Assembly: GCF_003946695.1 (NCBI RefSeq)
Contig: NZ_RHOX01000006.1
Coordinates: forward strand, 1-64,000
DNA: 64,000 nucleotides
Direction of reading: 5' to 3'
DNA from: Lapidilactobacillus bayanensis
GTDB taxonomy: Bacteria > Bacillota > Bacilli > Lactobacillales > Lactobacillaceae
Positions 45,094 through 55,256 of the stretch are shown piece after piece (position 1 is the stretch's first letter; every line of letters starts with the position of its first letter). The notes below the pieces were generated by a model. The model was not told where the DNA came from and did not search any database. It saw only the letters and a list, made by a program, of their open reading frames with translations. Made by a program: the position numbers and the translations under genes.

Positions 45094-46163
45094 GTCGTCT
45101 TCGTAGTGCGTGGCTATTTACACTGATCACCTTAGGCACGCTAATTTTTGCTAGTATTCCGCTCTTGAGCTCGGCTTATATCAGTTCTGATTGGCAAATG
45201 ATACGGTATACGCTCTTGCAAGAGTTCTTCAACCTGCCGCTGATTATTTATTTGATTATTGGTGCAGCCGTTTTTAGTTTATTAATTGTGGTTTTGGTTA
45301 ACTGGTTCTTCCGGCGTTATGAACAGCGGCAATTACAACAAGTTAACAGTATTATTCAAGGAAACTATGTTGAACTGCAAGCTAAAGCGAAGGCACCGAC
45401 GGAATTTGGCTTGCAAAATTCCTTAATCGATAAACGATTTCAACAATTGAATGAAAAAGTGGCAAGTCTTCAACAAGAATTACAAGTTTATTCTAACCAA
45501 CCGTTACGCTTTGAAGGGGAAACCCGAGAACAAATTTTAGTCGATGAGCGACATCGTTTGGCACGAGAATTACATGATTCTGTTTCTCAACAATTATTTG
45601 CGGCAATGATGATGTTATCAGCCCTGAATGAATCTGCGCAACAAAACAATATTGCGGATAATTATCAACAAATGATTACTAAGATTGAGAATGTCATTAA
45701 TCAAGCTCAGTCTGAGATGCGCGCGTTACTGTTGCATTTGCGGCCAACAAATTTGGAAGGACGCTCACTTAAGGAAGGTATTATTCAGTTACTTAAAGAA
45801 TTACAGACTAAGATCAAGATTAAAATCACTTGGGACATGGATGACGTTAAGTTACAATCTGGCGTCGAGGATAATTTATTTAGAATTGTTCAAGAATTGC
45901 TTTCAAACACGCTACGACATGCCAATGCCGACCAAATGCAGGTATACTTAAAGCAAGTTAATCAAACTGTTGTTTTGCGCGTAGTTGATAATGGTGTTGG
46001 CTTCGACATGAAGCAACAAGAAAAGGCCGGTAGTTACGGCTTAACGAATATTCAAGAGCGTGCGGAATCAGTTGGTGGCACGGTTAAAACAATCAGCTTT
46101 AAAAATCAAGGTACGAGTGTGGAAATTCGCGTACCAATTGTGTCGGAGGAAGAACATGATTAA
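45090..46163 (+). CDS. liaS: LiaS-like sensor histidine kinase
   Basis: 357 aa NarL-type kinase: two membrane helices (about 8-28, 50-75) with a short external loop as in intramembrane-sensing kinases, HisKA_3 with [20 protein letters not shown] (phospho-His), and HATPase with [14 protein letters not shown] and DNGVGFD. It works with LiaF and LiaR in envelope stress response. Start within the end of liaF; stop inside liaR. Confidence 0.93.
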   Translation: MSRLRSAWLFTLITLGTLIFASIPLLSSAYISSDWQMIRYTLLQEFFNLPLIIYLIIGAAVFSLLIVVLVNWFFRRYEQRQLQQVNSIIQGNYVELQAKAKAPTEFGLQNSLIDKRFQQLNEKVASLQQELQVYSNQPLRFEGETREQILVDERHRLARELHDSVSQQLFAAMMMLSALNESAQQNNIADNYQQMITKIENVINQAQSEMRALLLHLRPTNLEGRSLKEGIIQLLKELQTKIKIKITWDMDDVKLQSGVEDNLFRIVQELLSNTLRHANADQMQVYLKQVNQTVVLRVVDNGVGFDMKQQEKAGSYGLTNIQERAESVGGTVKTISFKNQGTSVEIRVPIVSEEEHD

Positions 46164-46788
46164 AGTCTTAATAGTAGATGATCACGAAATGGTTCGCCTA
46201 GGTATCTCATCTTATTTAGGCGTACAGAGTGATATGGAAGTTGTTGGTGAAGCCGAAAATGGTCAAGAAGCCGTTGAAAAAGCGTTGGCATTACGACCAG
46301 ATGCTATCTTAATGGACGTGGTTATGCCAGAGATGGACGGTATTGAAGCGACTAAAGAAATCTTGAAACAATGGTCCGAAGCAAAGATTATTATTTTAAC
46401 GAGCTTTATTGATGATGAGAAGGTTTATCCAGCAATAGAGGCAGGTGCTGCAAGCTACATACTTAAAACTTCAACAGCAGCAGAAATTGCCAAAGCAATC
46501 CGTGCAACCGCCAATGGTGAGTCTGTTTTGGAACCTGAAGTGACAACCAAGATGATGAATCGCATGTCGCAAAAAAACCAACCACAATTATACGAAGACT
46601 TGACCGCGCGCGAGCGAGAAGTTCTCATGTTAATTGCGCAAGGCAAGAGCAATAAAGAAATTGCGGACGAGTTGTTCATCACGTTGAAAACCGTCAAAAC
46701 ACACGTTTCCAATATTTTAGCCAAGCTACAAGTTGAAGACCGTACCCAAGCAGCAATTTATGCGTTTCAGCATCATTTAGCAAAATAA
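46156..46788 (+). CDS. liaR: LiaR-like response regulator
   Basis: 210 aa NarL/FixJ regulator. Receiver with phospho-Asp54 in [13 protein letters not shown] and Lys in [12 protein letters not shown]; LuxR-type [23 protein letters not shown] at 145-205. ATG 46156 with GGAGGAAG, overlapping liaS by 8 bases, so the three genes are translationally coupled. Confidence 0.95.
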   Translation: MIKVLIVDDHEMVRLGISSYLGVQSDMEVVGEAENGQEAVEKALALRPDAILMDVVMPEMDGIEATKEILKQWSEAKIIILTSFIDDEKVYPAIEAGAASYILKTSTAAEIAKAIRATANGESVLEPEVTTKMMNRMSQKNQPQLYEDLTAREREVLMLIAQGKSNKEIADELFITLKTVKTHVSNILAKLQVEDRTQAAIYAFQHHLAK

Positions 46789-46906
46789 CTTAAGGTGCTT
46801 GTTTTTTGTGCTCCTGAAAAATATACTGGTTGAGCAATAAGTATTGATTTAAACCAGACGAGGATTAATTCTGTTTGAATGTGAGTTTTATTGTGAGTGG
46901 TCGGTC

Positions 46907-47409
46907 CTAGAACTATTATGTTGCGCTTCTCCGTGCCTACGGGAAATACGCTGGTGGAACGCTGCGAGCTTGATTTGAGCCAAATTAAAAACCGATTTGT
47001 CTCAAATACAAACTTTCTTGTAAGTGGTAAACCACTAACAAGAATGCCGCGGCTGACCGCGATTTCCCTCCGGCACTGACAAACGAGATGTGGTGTGATT
47101 TAATCGCAAATTTATACCTCTAAAAATTAAAAGGCAGTTTAACCACTTGTTAATTCAGCGCTTGCACAAAGGTTGCCCTCTTGCTTGTTTAGTGAGGAAA
47201 AATAAATACCGCTCAGTGTTGAAATTGTTGTTGCAGCTTTAGCTGTTACAACAAGACCTGTCTTGGAGACAATTTTGCAAAAATTGGCTTCAAGCAGCGT
47301 CCACCACGTTCCAGCGAAAGTATTTATTTTTCCTCACGGCACGCGCAACACTTCGTATACAACCTTTGCGCAAACGCGAAGAAGTACAAAATAACAGCTT
47401 TAGGTTCTA
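46907..47409. repeat. Family A structured intergenic element, copy A3
   Basis: Ends CTAGAACTATTATGTTG and AAATAACAGCTTTAGGTTCT. First module: 46933-46950 (GTGCCTACGGGAAATACG) with 47061-47076, hairpin CTTGTAAGTGG-TAAA-CCACTAACAAG (47017-47042). Second module: 47159-47175 with 47360-47378 (CAAAGGTTG/CAACCTTTG), the perfect 18-bp stem 47192-47209 with 47320-47337 (GTGAGGAAAAATAAATAC), and hairpin GTTGTTGCAGC-TTTA-GCTGTTACAAC. It lies between convergent liaR and the yfhO-like gene. Confidence 0.9.
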
Positions 47410-47426
47410 ACATGTCAAATTAACAT

Positions 47427-47468
47427 AAAAAATCCTGAGTCGGATGTTAATTCCGCTCAGGATTTTTG
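47427..47468 (-). terminator. Terminator of yfhO-like gene
   Basis: AAAAAATCCTGAGTCGGA with TCCGCTCAGGATTTTTG around TGTTAAT; A and T runs on both sides make it usable in both directions. Confidence 0.82.
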
Positions 47469-47472
47469 TGGT

Positions 47473-50157
47473 CTAATATTGAATTCTCCGCCGCGTTTTT
47501 CGGCGCCGTTTTTTGCGTTGTAACTTTGAAAAAATTAGAATTGCTAATAAAATCAATGCCGTACAACCGCTAATTAACCAGCCAAGACGCCAACCTTGAG
47601 GCCGATAAACGAAGTGGATCTGATGGCGGCCAGGTTTTACTTTGGCTGCTAGAAAGGTTTTGACAGCTTTAGTAGTTTTAACTTGTTGACCATCAACATA
47701 AACTTGCCAACCTTTATCGTAGGGAATTGTTGTCATTAACAATTGATTTTTCTTAATGGTAACAGTGCCAGTTAACTGACTGCCCGCCATCTGTGTTATT
47801 TCAGCGTTGTTTCGTTTTAGTGACTTGAAGTCTGTATTAACCACTGACTGATCTAATTGGTAGAGATTAAGCGCTTGTAACCAGACACTAGGTTTTTTTA
47901 AACTAACCGTGACTTCAATCTTTTTACCAATATCACGGCGTGCGACATTTAAGAGAATGGTATCACGGAAGTTTTCATCAATCGGCACGCTTTCACCATT
48001 GACGGTAATATCGGCAGCGTCAGAGTTAACCGCCGTTCCTAGACTGAGATAGTAAGAATTATTCGTCATTGGTGTGAAACTAAATGTTACAGTTCCTGGC
48101 AACGCTGAGTTGATTTTTGTATAAGTTGCATCAGGAATTTCAGCGTTACGTTTTAAATTATTCAGAGTTGTTTGCTCGATGTTAACCACTGTAAAAAGTG
48201 GAGCATAATTATTTTGGCCTAACAGATCGGCTACCACGCGTTCTTGATTGAGAATCGGTTGACCTGCTGTTAACTTCGTCGTCAGGATTTTTTTGTTCGC
48301 AGCGAAAACAGTGTTGAGCGCGTTTTTATTACGCCGAACATAAATTGCACCGTCTTTTTTAGTAGCCTGGTAATTTTGCACGTCGGGTCGCCACGACGTA
48401 ATCGATAAACCAGCAGCATAATCAGGAATGCCTGTTAGTAGATCGGTAGAAATAGTTCGGTCTAGCCAAGTTTTGAAGCCTAATAAACTATCGGTAACCT
48501 GAGTGCCAAATTTATAATTGACGAAATTATCACCGGCCGCTTGACCAATGAAATCATAAAAATGACCAACGATTGGATTTTGCATGGAGTTGAAATGACC
48601 ACCACCAGCATAGCCAAACTGCATGGCGTCATCATTGGTTCGATTAAACGTCTTTTCTAAGCGACTACCAGTTGTTTGCTTTTCTGGAAGGTTATTAACA
48701 ATCTTGCTGACAATTCCTGTGTAGTTCCAATATTCGGATTGATTGGTGTAACTAATTCGCTTTAACGACGTTTGATAATTAATAACGGCTTCACCAATCA
48801 TAGTGAGTAGCAACAAGTTAGTCAGTAAACGCTTAGGCTGACTGGCATAATAACGCACGATTAAGCAAAAGCTGAGAACAACTAACACAATGCTGCCGAT
48901 TAAATAGTTCGTTTTGAAATAGGCGAATTGTTTTTGATTCAGTAATAAATAGGTGAGCCAGCCAACTAACAAGACGGCAACACCACTTAATTGCCGAGTC
49001 TTCAGCTTAAAATCATGAGTGAGTACTTCGCTGGCTAAAATAATTAACCAAGCGCTAAAAATGAAACTAAAACGTGCGGGATACCAAACGGGAAATTGAC
49101 CACCGTGCCACAAAAGATCCAGCGGTTCTAAACAAAATGAACAGACTAAGAAGGCGGTCATTAAAAAAGCCGTGATTTTTTGGCGCGGCTTAATTGTTGG
49201 TACGAAGAAAAAGATCAAGGCCAGAATTAAAACGATACTGCCAGTAAAAATATTTGCTTGCCCTGAGGACATTTGATCAAAGGTATAGCTGCCTAATGTT
49301 AATTTACCAAGTAATTCTAGCGGATTATATTCCCAATTCCAGTTGATTTTAACAGCATTGTAGGTTGCTTTAGTGGCCCGCAATTCTAAAAAGGTTGGTA
49401 ATAGAATTGCTGCGTTAATTGTTCCAGCTAAGATTGAACCGATCCCAAAGCTGGCGATGGTTTTGCCAAAAGGCGTTTGGCGTGTTGCTTGACTAATCAG
49501 CAAATAACTAAAGTACAACACACTAAAAAGACAGAGCATATAACCAATGTAGAAATTGGTCAGCAATGCTAAAGCCAAGATGACAAAGTAGGACCACCAT
49601 TTTTGTTTGCTTAGCACTAATTCAATTGCACCTAGTAGGAGGGGTAACAGATAAACACCGTCCAGCCACATGACGTTTAACTGATAAGCGGTATTATAAC
49701 CACAGAGCGCGTAAGCAACAGCCAAGCCTAAAGCAAAAGTTTCGTTGACAGGTTTAGCACGATGGCGTAGGTAATAATACATGGTTAGGCCACACAAACC
49801 GATTTTGACAATGATCATTAACCAAACGCCAAAGGGTAACCACTTCCCAGGCGTCAATAGAATAATTAAATTAAAGGGGCTTAGCAAGTAGTAACTCCAA
49901 GTACCAATCGTAGAAGAACCGAGACTGCTACTGAAGGAATACAAGAATTGTTCTGGGTGACCTAACAGAACCCGCCGATAATAACTGTAAAAATCAATGT
50001 ATTGTTGACCTAAATCAGTTGTTAAAATGGTATGATTACCCAGCGGAAAGTTTTTTTGAATGATAAAGTAAATCAATACAGTAGCCGCCGGAACTAACCA
50101 GCTTAAAAAGTAAATCAGTTTCGTTTGATCAAAATTGCGTTTCAAAAATTTGGGCAT
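47473..50157 (-). CDS. YfhO-family polytopic membrane protein
   Basis: 894 aa. About 13 N-terminal membrane helices, a large extracellular domain (about 480-860), one C-terminal helix and a very basic tail. YfhO features: LTTDLGQQYIDFYSYYRR in the first loop, FSSSLGSSTIGTWSYYLLSPFN, and near the end TIPYDKGWQVYVDGQ with VYRPQGWRLGW. In Bacillus and Listeria YfhO-type proteins act as GT-C transferases glycosylating lipoteichoic acid or wall polymers. ATG 50157 with AAAGGAG is used; an upstream in-frame ATG at 50217 lacks a box and overlaps the divergent gene's leader. Confidence 0.88.
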   Translation of the reverse strand: MPKFLKRNFDQTKLIYFLSWLVPAATVLIYFIIQKNFPLGNHTILTTDLGQQYIDFYSYYRRVLLGHPEQFLYSFSSSLGSSTIGTWSYYLLSPFNLIILLTPGKWLPFGVWLMIIVKIGLCGLTMYYYLRHRAKPVNETFALGLAVAYALCGYNTAYQLNVMWLDGVYLLPLLLGAIELVLSKQKWWSYFVILALALLTNFYIGYMLCLFSVLYFSYLLISQATRQTPFGKTIASFGIGSILAGTINAAILLPTFLELRATKATYNAVKINWNWEYNPLELLGKLTLGSYTFDQMSSGQANIFTGSIVLILALIFFFVPTIKPRQKITAFLMTAFLVCSFCLEPLDLLWHGGQFPVWYPARFSFIFSAWLIILASEVLTHDFKLKTRQLSGVAVLLVGWLTYLLLNQKQFAYFKTNYLIGSIVLVVLSFCLIVRYYASQPKRLLTNLLLLTMIGEAVINYQTSLKRISYTNQSEYWNYTGIVSKIVNNLPEKQTTGSRLEKTFNRTNDDAMQFGYAGGGHFNSMQNPIVGHFYDFIGQAAGDNFVNYKFGTQVTDSLLGFKTWLDRTISTDLLTGIPDYAAGLSITSWRPDVQNYQATKKDGAIYVRRNKNALNTVFAANKKILTTKLTAGQPILNQERVVADLLGQNNYAPLFTVVNIEQTTLNNLKRNAEIPDATYTKINSALPGTVTFSFTPMTNNSYYLSLGTAVNSDAADITVNGESVPIDENFRDTILLNVARRDIGKKIEVTVSLKKPSVWLQALNLYQLDQSVVNTDFKSLKRNNAEITQMAGSQLTGTVTIKKNQLLMTTIPYDKGWQVYVDGQQVKTTKAVKTFLAAKVKPGRHQIHFVYRPQGWRLGWLISGCTALILLAILIFSKLQRKKRRRKTRRRIQY

Positions 50158-50267
50158 GACTAACTCCTTTGAATTGATAAAATTTGTTGAAATATGCCAG
50201 CAATTTTTGTCAGGCAAGGTATTTTTTGTTAGAATGGGCTAGTAATTGGAAAGGAGCTTGTGCGTCT

Positions 50268-52370
50268 ATGAGTCGTCGACGTCAAAAAACGAAAACGCAG
50301 AAATCACCATTAAGATTTCGCCTGAATTTGCTATTCTTTATTGCCTTTCTATTATTGGCTATTCTAGTCGCTCAATTAGGTTATTTGCAAATTGTTTATG
50401 GCAACAAGTTTGAATCACAAATTGAGCAGACCGATAAAACAGTTGTTTCAGGTAATGTTCCGCGAGGCATGGTTTATGATGCCCAAGGACGGACATTAGT
50501 GGGCAACTCCTCACAAAATGCCATTACCTATACTAAAAGTATCAATGTTAAAAGCAACGAAATGCTAGCGACTGCCAAAAAATTAACTAAATATTTAACT
50601 GTCCCCAGCACAACCTTACAGAAGCAAGATGTTGCCGATTACTTCTTAGCGGATACTGACTACTATAAAGAAATCGTCGCTAAATTGCCAAAATTACAGA
50701 AGTACGACAGTTCAGGTAATGATTTGTCTTCTAGTAAAGTTTATAAGAATGCCAGTCAATATGTGCTTAAGCATCATGATTTAAATTTAACCACGGAACA
50801 GAAGCAAGTCGCAACTTTATACACTAAAATGTCTGGTGCTTTTCAATTATCAACGGTTTATTTAAAGGATAATGATGTTACTGAGAATGAAATCGCTGAA
50901 GTTGGTGAACACTTGTCTGAATTACCTGGTGTTGGGGTGGGCAACAATTGGACACGGAATTATCCAAGTGGCAGTATTCTAACGAGTATCTTAGGAACTG
51001 TCACCACAGAGAAGCAAGGCTTGCCTGCTGATTCGCTAACTTCAATGTTAAAGACAGGTTATTCACGTAATGATCGCGTTGGTAACAGTTATCTTGAAAA
51101 GGAATATGAATCAATTTTACGTGGGACAAAATCGCAAACACAAGTTACCGTCAATAACGATAATCAGGTGTTAAGTGAAGTGACCCAATACGCCGGTAGT
51201 AAGGGGAGCAACTTAAACTTAACGATTGATTCTAAATATCAAACGGCGGTTGAAAATGCACTCAAGAGTCAGTTTGCTGCAGCTAAGTCAGCCGGCTACA
51301 CTGGTTATTCTGATGGTGCCTATGCTATTGCAATGGATCCTAATACTGGTGCAATTAAGGCGATGGCGGGTATTCGTAACAATACCGAAACCAATAAGGT
51401 TACAGATGATGCGTTAGGTAACATTAACCGAACTTTTGTCATGGGTTCAGTTGTCAAGCCTGCAACAGTTTTAAGTGCTTTAATGGATGGCGTGATTACA
51501 CCGAGTGATAATACGTTACCTGACGACGCCATTTATTTACCAGCGTCACCGATTAAGAAGTCTTGGTATCCTGCTGGAACTTTTAAGACGATGACGGCGC
51601 AGCGTGCGTTAACGATTTCTTCCAATACTTACATGATGCACTTGGCCTTGCTGATGGGCAATGCCAAATATACACCAAGTAAATATATTAAGATGGATAA
51701 TGACATTTTTGAAAAACTGCGTGACAAGTATCAACAGTTCGGTTTAGGTTATAAGACAGGAATTGATCTGCCTGGTGAAATCGATGGCTATCTTGGGTCA
51801 ACAACTAATGAATATAATGCGGTTAAATATGGTAGTGCATTAGACGAGAGCTATGGTAACTACGATGCTTACACCTTAATGCAAATTGCCCAATATACGT
51901 CTGCCATTGCCAATGGTGGTTATCGAATGCAGCCGTATATTGTGAATTCGATTCAGAAGACAACTAAATCTGGAGAGAAAGGTTCTGTCATTTATCAGCA
52001 TCAACCACAGATTTTAAATCGGATTGATTTTACAAATGCGCAACTTCAGGTTGTTAAAGAAGGTATGTACGATGCGGTTAACGGTAGTGATGGTTATGCC
52101 ACGGCCACAGCTTTGAAAGGCATGGCTCAAAAAGTTGCTGCTAAAACAGGTACTGCCCAGTCTTTCTACTATGATCAGAACAATCCTGACAACACGAATC
52201 CACCAGCGACGATTACTCATTCCTTTATTGGTTACGCACCCGCTGACAATCCTAAGGTCGTCGTTGTGGTCGTCATGCCCAACTTTACCAGTAACTCTAA
52301 GGGTTCTTATTCGTTGGCTCTAGCTAAAACAATGTTTCAAGATTACTTCAAGATGGAAGGCAGCAATTAG
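50268..52370 (+). CDS. Class B penicillin-binding protein (PBP2-like transpeptidase)
   Basis: 700 aa bitopic membrane protein. One helix (about 20-42), PBP dimerisation domain (about 60-290), transpeptidase domain with the nucleophile Ser in GSVVKPATVLS (SXXK), SSNTYM (SXN) and KTGTAQS (KTG). The general layout is of lactobacillar PBP2b, used in side-wall elongation; no PASTA domains. ATG 50268 with AAGGAG at 50251-50256; an in-frame upstream extension to 50184 has no family match. Confidence 0.92.
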   Translation: MSRRRQKTKTQKSPLRFRLNLLFFIAFLLLAILVAQLGYLQIVYGNKFESQIEQTDKTVVSGNVPRGMVYDAQGRTLVGNSSQNAITYTKSINVKSNEMLATAKKLTKYLTVPSTTLQKQDVADYFLADTDYYKEIVAKLPKLQKYDSSGNDLSSSKVYKNASQYVLKHHDLNLTTEQKQVATLYTKMSGAFQLSTVYLKDNDVTENEIAEVGEHLSELPGVGVGNNWTRNYPSGSILTSILGTVTTEKQGLPADSLTSMLKTGYSRNDRVGNSYLEKEYESILRGTKSQTQVTVNNDNQVLSEVTQYAGSKGSNLNLTIDSKYQTAVENALKSQFAAAKSAGYTGYSDGAYAIAMDPNTGAIKAMAGIRNNTETNKVTDDALGNINRTFVMGSVVKPATVLSALMDGVITPSDNTLPDDAIYLPASPIKKSWYPAGTFKTMTAQRALTISSNTYMMHLALLMGNAKYTPSKYIKMDNDIFEKLRDKYQQFGLGYKTGIDLPGEIDGYLGSTTNEYNAVKYGSALDESYGNYDAYTLMQIAQYTSAIANGGYRMQPYIVNSIQKTTKSGEKGSVIYQHQPQILNRIDFTNAQLQVVKEGMYDAVNGSDGYATATALKGMAQKVAAKTGTAQSFYYDQNNPDNTNPPATITHSFIGYAPADNPKVVVVVVMPNFTSNSKGSYSLALAKTMFQDYFKMEGSN

Positions 52371-52524
52371 TTTTACCAATGTTATTTGCTAGTTTCGGAT
52401 GACAAATCCGGCTGGTTAAAAGACAGCATGCTTTCGTGAAAAATTTATAGCATTATCAAACTTTTTCTGCTATACTGGAAAAGTCGTGAATACCACGGAG
52501 TTCATTGAGAATGGAGGGTCACAT

Positions 52525-52674
52525 ATGCGTGTACACATTACTATGGAATGCACAGAATGTCATGAACGGACTTACTTATCAAATAAAAATAAGCGTAACA
52601 ATCCAGATCGCTTAGAATTAAAAAAGTATTGCCCTCGTGAACGTAAAGTTACGTTGCATCGTGAAACGAAATAA
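52525..52674 (+). CDS. rpmG: 50S ribosomal protein L33
   Basis: 49 aa. [18 protein letters not shown] holds one Cys pair (CTEC); at the C-terminal end [15 protein letters not shown] has a single Cys where zinc-binding forms have a second pair, so this is probably a form with reduced or no zinc binding. ATG 52525 with GGAGGG. Confidence 0.94.
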   Translation: MRVHITMECTECHERTYLSNKNKRNNPDRLELKKYCPRERKVTLHRETK

Positions 52675-52704
52675 TTAGATAAATCGTGGGTCATTAAGGC
52701 TCTT

Positions 52705-52741
52705 GAATGGCTGATTCACATATTATGTGAACCAGCCATTC
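52705..52741 (+). terminator. Terminator of rpmG
   Basis: 17-bp stem with one mismatch (GAATGGCTGATTCACAT at 52705-52721 with 52725-52741), loop ATT, then TTTCTTT. Confidence 0.88.
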
Positions 52742-52773
52742 TTTCTTTATTGATCAGAAAAAAGGTTGATCAA

Positions 52774-53328
52774 ATGACGTCAAAAAAGGCCATTCGGCTA
52801 AAACAAATTAATCAGCTTAAACAAGTCGCGGCCCAAACAAAATTAGCTTGGGAGCAAGATCTCTACCAACAACTTTGGCAGGATCCGGTTTTTGATTCTG
52901 CTGAAACAATTGGCTTAACCTATTCTGGTGCAATTGAAGTTAATACGTTACCAATTATTGAGCGAGCTTTTGAATTGGGGAAGGAAGTTTATCTTCCGCG
53001 AACTGATCCAACAACTCATAAAATGAATTTTATTCGTTATGATGAAGGGGACCAACTAGAGAAGTCTGACTTCGGAATCAGGGAACCTTTAGCTGATCCA
53101 AGTAAGATCGAGAATTATCTCGACTTGATTATTGTTCCTGGGTTACTCTTTACGAAGTATCCGCATTGGCGAATTGGTTTCGGTGGCGGTTATTATGATC
53201 GTTTCTTGTCAACTTACCCCGCCGCCACAATTTCTTTAGCTTTCCCTTTCATGGTTTGCGCTGAGTTGGATTGGGAGACCTTTATTTACGATCGTTTGGT
53301 TGATCATGTGATTGTTGAGAAAGCATAG
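52774..53328 (+). CDS. 5-formyltetrahydrofolate cyclo-ligase
   Basis: 184 aa, ATP-dependent conversion of 5-formyl-THF to methenyl-THF. N-terminal basic region KKAIRLKQINQ, nucleotide and folate site PGLLFTKYPHWRIGFGGGYYDRFL, which is the family signature. ATG 52774 with AAAAGG; the ATG at 52750 adds residues not typical of the family. First gene of a conserved Firmicutes block with rhomboid, yqgQ and glcK. Confidence 0.93.
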   Translation: MTSKKAIRLKQINQLKQVAAQTKLAWEQDLYQQLWQDPVFDSAETIGLTYSGAIEVNTLPIIERAFELGKEVYLPRTDPTTHKMNFIRYDEGDQLEKSDFGIREPLADPSKIENYLDLIIVPGLLFTKYPHWRIGFGGGYYDRFLSTYPAATISLAFPFMVCAELDWETFIYDRLVDHVIVEKA

Positions 53329-53336
53329 GTGAGTAA

Positions 53337-54020
53337 TTGAATTCTAATTTTATCAGACGTTGGCGGCAGTCTAATTGGGTAACCATTCTTATTTTAATCG
53401 CGACTGTGGCTGTGTTCTTGGGTGAAACATTGACCGGTGGCAGTGAATCACCACAAGTCTTGGTTAATTGGGGCGCGAAAGTTGATTCGTTAATTAAATT
53501 GGGTCAGTGGTGGCGGTTGATTACACCGGTGTTTGTGCATATTGGTTTTATGCATATTTTTGTCAATGGATTCACGCTTTATTATATTGGTGGCGCTGTT
53601 GAACAAATGATTGGTCACTGGCGTTTTGCTTTAATTTACTTTTTAAGTGCACTTAGTGGTAATTTAATGAGCTTTGCTTTAGGTGGGACTGCTGCAGTAT
53701 CAGCTGGGGCGAGTACAGCATTGTTTGGCTTATTTGGCGTTTATATCGCGTTAGGTGTTATTTTTGATGATAGCTATTATTTTCGGCAAACTGGTCGCCA
53801 ATTTCTAATGTTGGCAGCTTTTAACTTGATTTTTGATTTAATGGCGAGTGGTATTGATATTTGGGGTCATATTGGTGGTTTAATCGGTGGGTTCTTGTTA
53901 ATCATTGCCTTGGCCTTGCCAGGACAAAAACTTCGTAAAGGACTGGCATGGCAGATCACCGCATCAGTCGGATTTTTAGCAATTTGTGCTTTCTTATATT
54001 GGTTAGGAATGGTACGCTAA
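53337..54020 (+). CDS. Rhomboid-family intramembrane serine protease
   Basis: 227 aa, seven hydrophobic segments. Catalytic Ser in SAGASTALFGLFG (GXSX) and catalytic His in DIWGHIGGLIGGF; WWRLITPVFVHIGFMHIFVNG is the usual first block, like GluP. TTG 53337 with TAGGTGAG. Cleaves membrane substrates; identity unknown. Confidence 0.93.
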   Translation: MNSNFIRRWRQSNWVTILILIATVAVFLGETLTGGSESPQVLVNWGAKVDSLIKLGQWWRLITPVFVHIGFMHIFVNGFTLYYIGGAVEQMIGHWRFALIYFLSALSGNLMSFALGGTAAVSAGASTALFGLFGVYIALGVIFDDSYYFRQTGRQFLMLAAFNLIFDLMASGIDIWGHIGGLIGGFLLIIALALPGQKLRKGLAWQITASVGFLAICAFLYWLGMVR

Positions 54021-54022
54021 TA

Positions 54023-54262
54023 ATGTTAAATAGTGAACCGAAATTTCGTCATTATTATGATGTCCAGCAATTATTAAAACGTTTTGGTAGCTATGTTTAT
54101 ATGGGTAATCGGTTGTGGGATATTGAAATGACCGGTGTTGAGTTGAAAAAAATTCACGACTCCGGATTAATTGATGATTTAACCTATACCCATGCAAAAC
54201 TGGTGTTGCGACACGAACATGAACTAGAACAGAAGCGTTCGCAAAATTCAAAGGAGGAATAG
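54023..54262 (+). CDS. yqgQ: YqgQ/DUF910 family protein
   Basis: 79 aa, small cytoplasmic protein of unknown function. YDVQQLLKRFGSYVYMG and WDIEMTGVELKKIHDSGLI are the family signature. Lies 2 bases after the rhomboid gene and 8 before glcK, the usual order. Confidence 0.9.
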   Translation: MLNSEPKFRHYYDVQQLLKRFGSYVYMGNRLWDIEMTGVELKKIHDSGLIDDLTYTHAKLVLRHEHELEQKRSQNSKEE

Positions 54263-54270
54263 TAGCAAAA

Positions 54271-55242
54271 ATGAAAGACCAAAAAATCATCGGTGTCGAT
54301 TTAGGCGGCACTTCGATTAAATTCGCAATTTTGACCATGGATGGTGAGATTCAACAACGTTGGAGTCAACAAACTAATATTCTTGATGAAGGTAGCCATA
54401 TTATTCCTGACATTATCAGTTCAATTAACCATCACTTGGATTTATATGCGATGAAGCCGGAGCAGTTTGCCGGTATTGGGATGGGAACACCTGGCAGCGT
54501 GAATCGTCAAGATGGTACTGTTATTGGTGCTTTTAATTTGAATTGGAAGCAAACCGTTTATCCTAAACGTGATATTGAGGCTGGTACTCATATTCCGTTT
54601 TACATTGACAATGATGCTAACGTTGCGGCTTTAGGCGAACGTTGGCAAGGTGCTGGCGACAATCAGGACGACGTGACGTTTGTGACGTTAGGTACTGGTA
54701 TCGGCGGTGGTATTATTGCTGATGGTCATTTGTTGCATGGTGTTTCTGGTTCTGCCGGTGAGATTGGTCATGTTACTGTTGATCCTAATGGGTACCTCTG
54801 TACTTGTGGTAAGCATGGTTGCTTAGAAACTGTTGCTTCTGCAACTGGTGTCGTGCGCGTTGCTCGTGATATGGCGGAAGAATATGCTGGCGATGCTAAG
54901 TTAAAGGCAATGCTTGATGATGGCGAAGAAATTTCTTCTAAGATCGTTTTTGATCTTGCTAAAGAAGGCGATCCTTTGGCAACAGCTGTTGTTGATCGGG
55001 TCAGCAACTATTTAGGCCTAGCCTTGGCCAATGTTGGTAACACATTAAACCCTGCGTTCATCGTTGTTGGCGGTGGTGTTAGTGCTGCTGGCGATTTCTT
55101 ATTAAATAAAACACGGGCAATATTTGAAGCCAATGTTTTCCCTAATGTTCGTGAGAATACTAAGTTACGCTTGGCAACGTTAGGCAATGAGGCTGGTGTA
55201 ATTGGTGCTGCTTCATTGGTTTTAGAAAATAACAAAGATTAA
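54271..55242 (+). CDS. glcK: Glucokinase (ROK family)
   Basis: 323 aa, phosphorylates free glucose with ATP. GVDLGGTSIKFAILT (phosphate 1), FYIDNDANVAALGERW with the catalytic Asp, LGTGIGGGII, and the ROK zinc motif CTCGKHGCLE. AAGGAGG before the ATG. Full length. Confidence 0.95.
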   Translation: MKDQKIIGVDLGGTSIKFAILTMDGEIQQRWSQQTNILDEGSHIIPDIISSINHHLDLYAMKPEQFAGIGMGTPGSVNRQDGTVIGAFNLNWKQTVYPKRDIEAGTHIPFYIDNDANVAALGERWQGAGDNQDDVTFVTLGTGIGGGIIADGHLLHGVSGSAGEIGHVTVDPNGYLCTCGKHGCLETVASATGVVRVARDMAEEYAGDAKLKAMLDDGEEISSKIVFDLAKEGDPLATAVVDRVSNYLGLALANVGNTLNPAFIVVGGGVSAAGDFLLNKTRAIFEANVFPNVRENTKLRLATLGNEAGVIGAASLVLENNKD

Positions 55243-55256
55243 GGGTGTTAGTCAAT

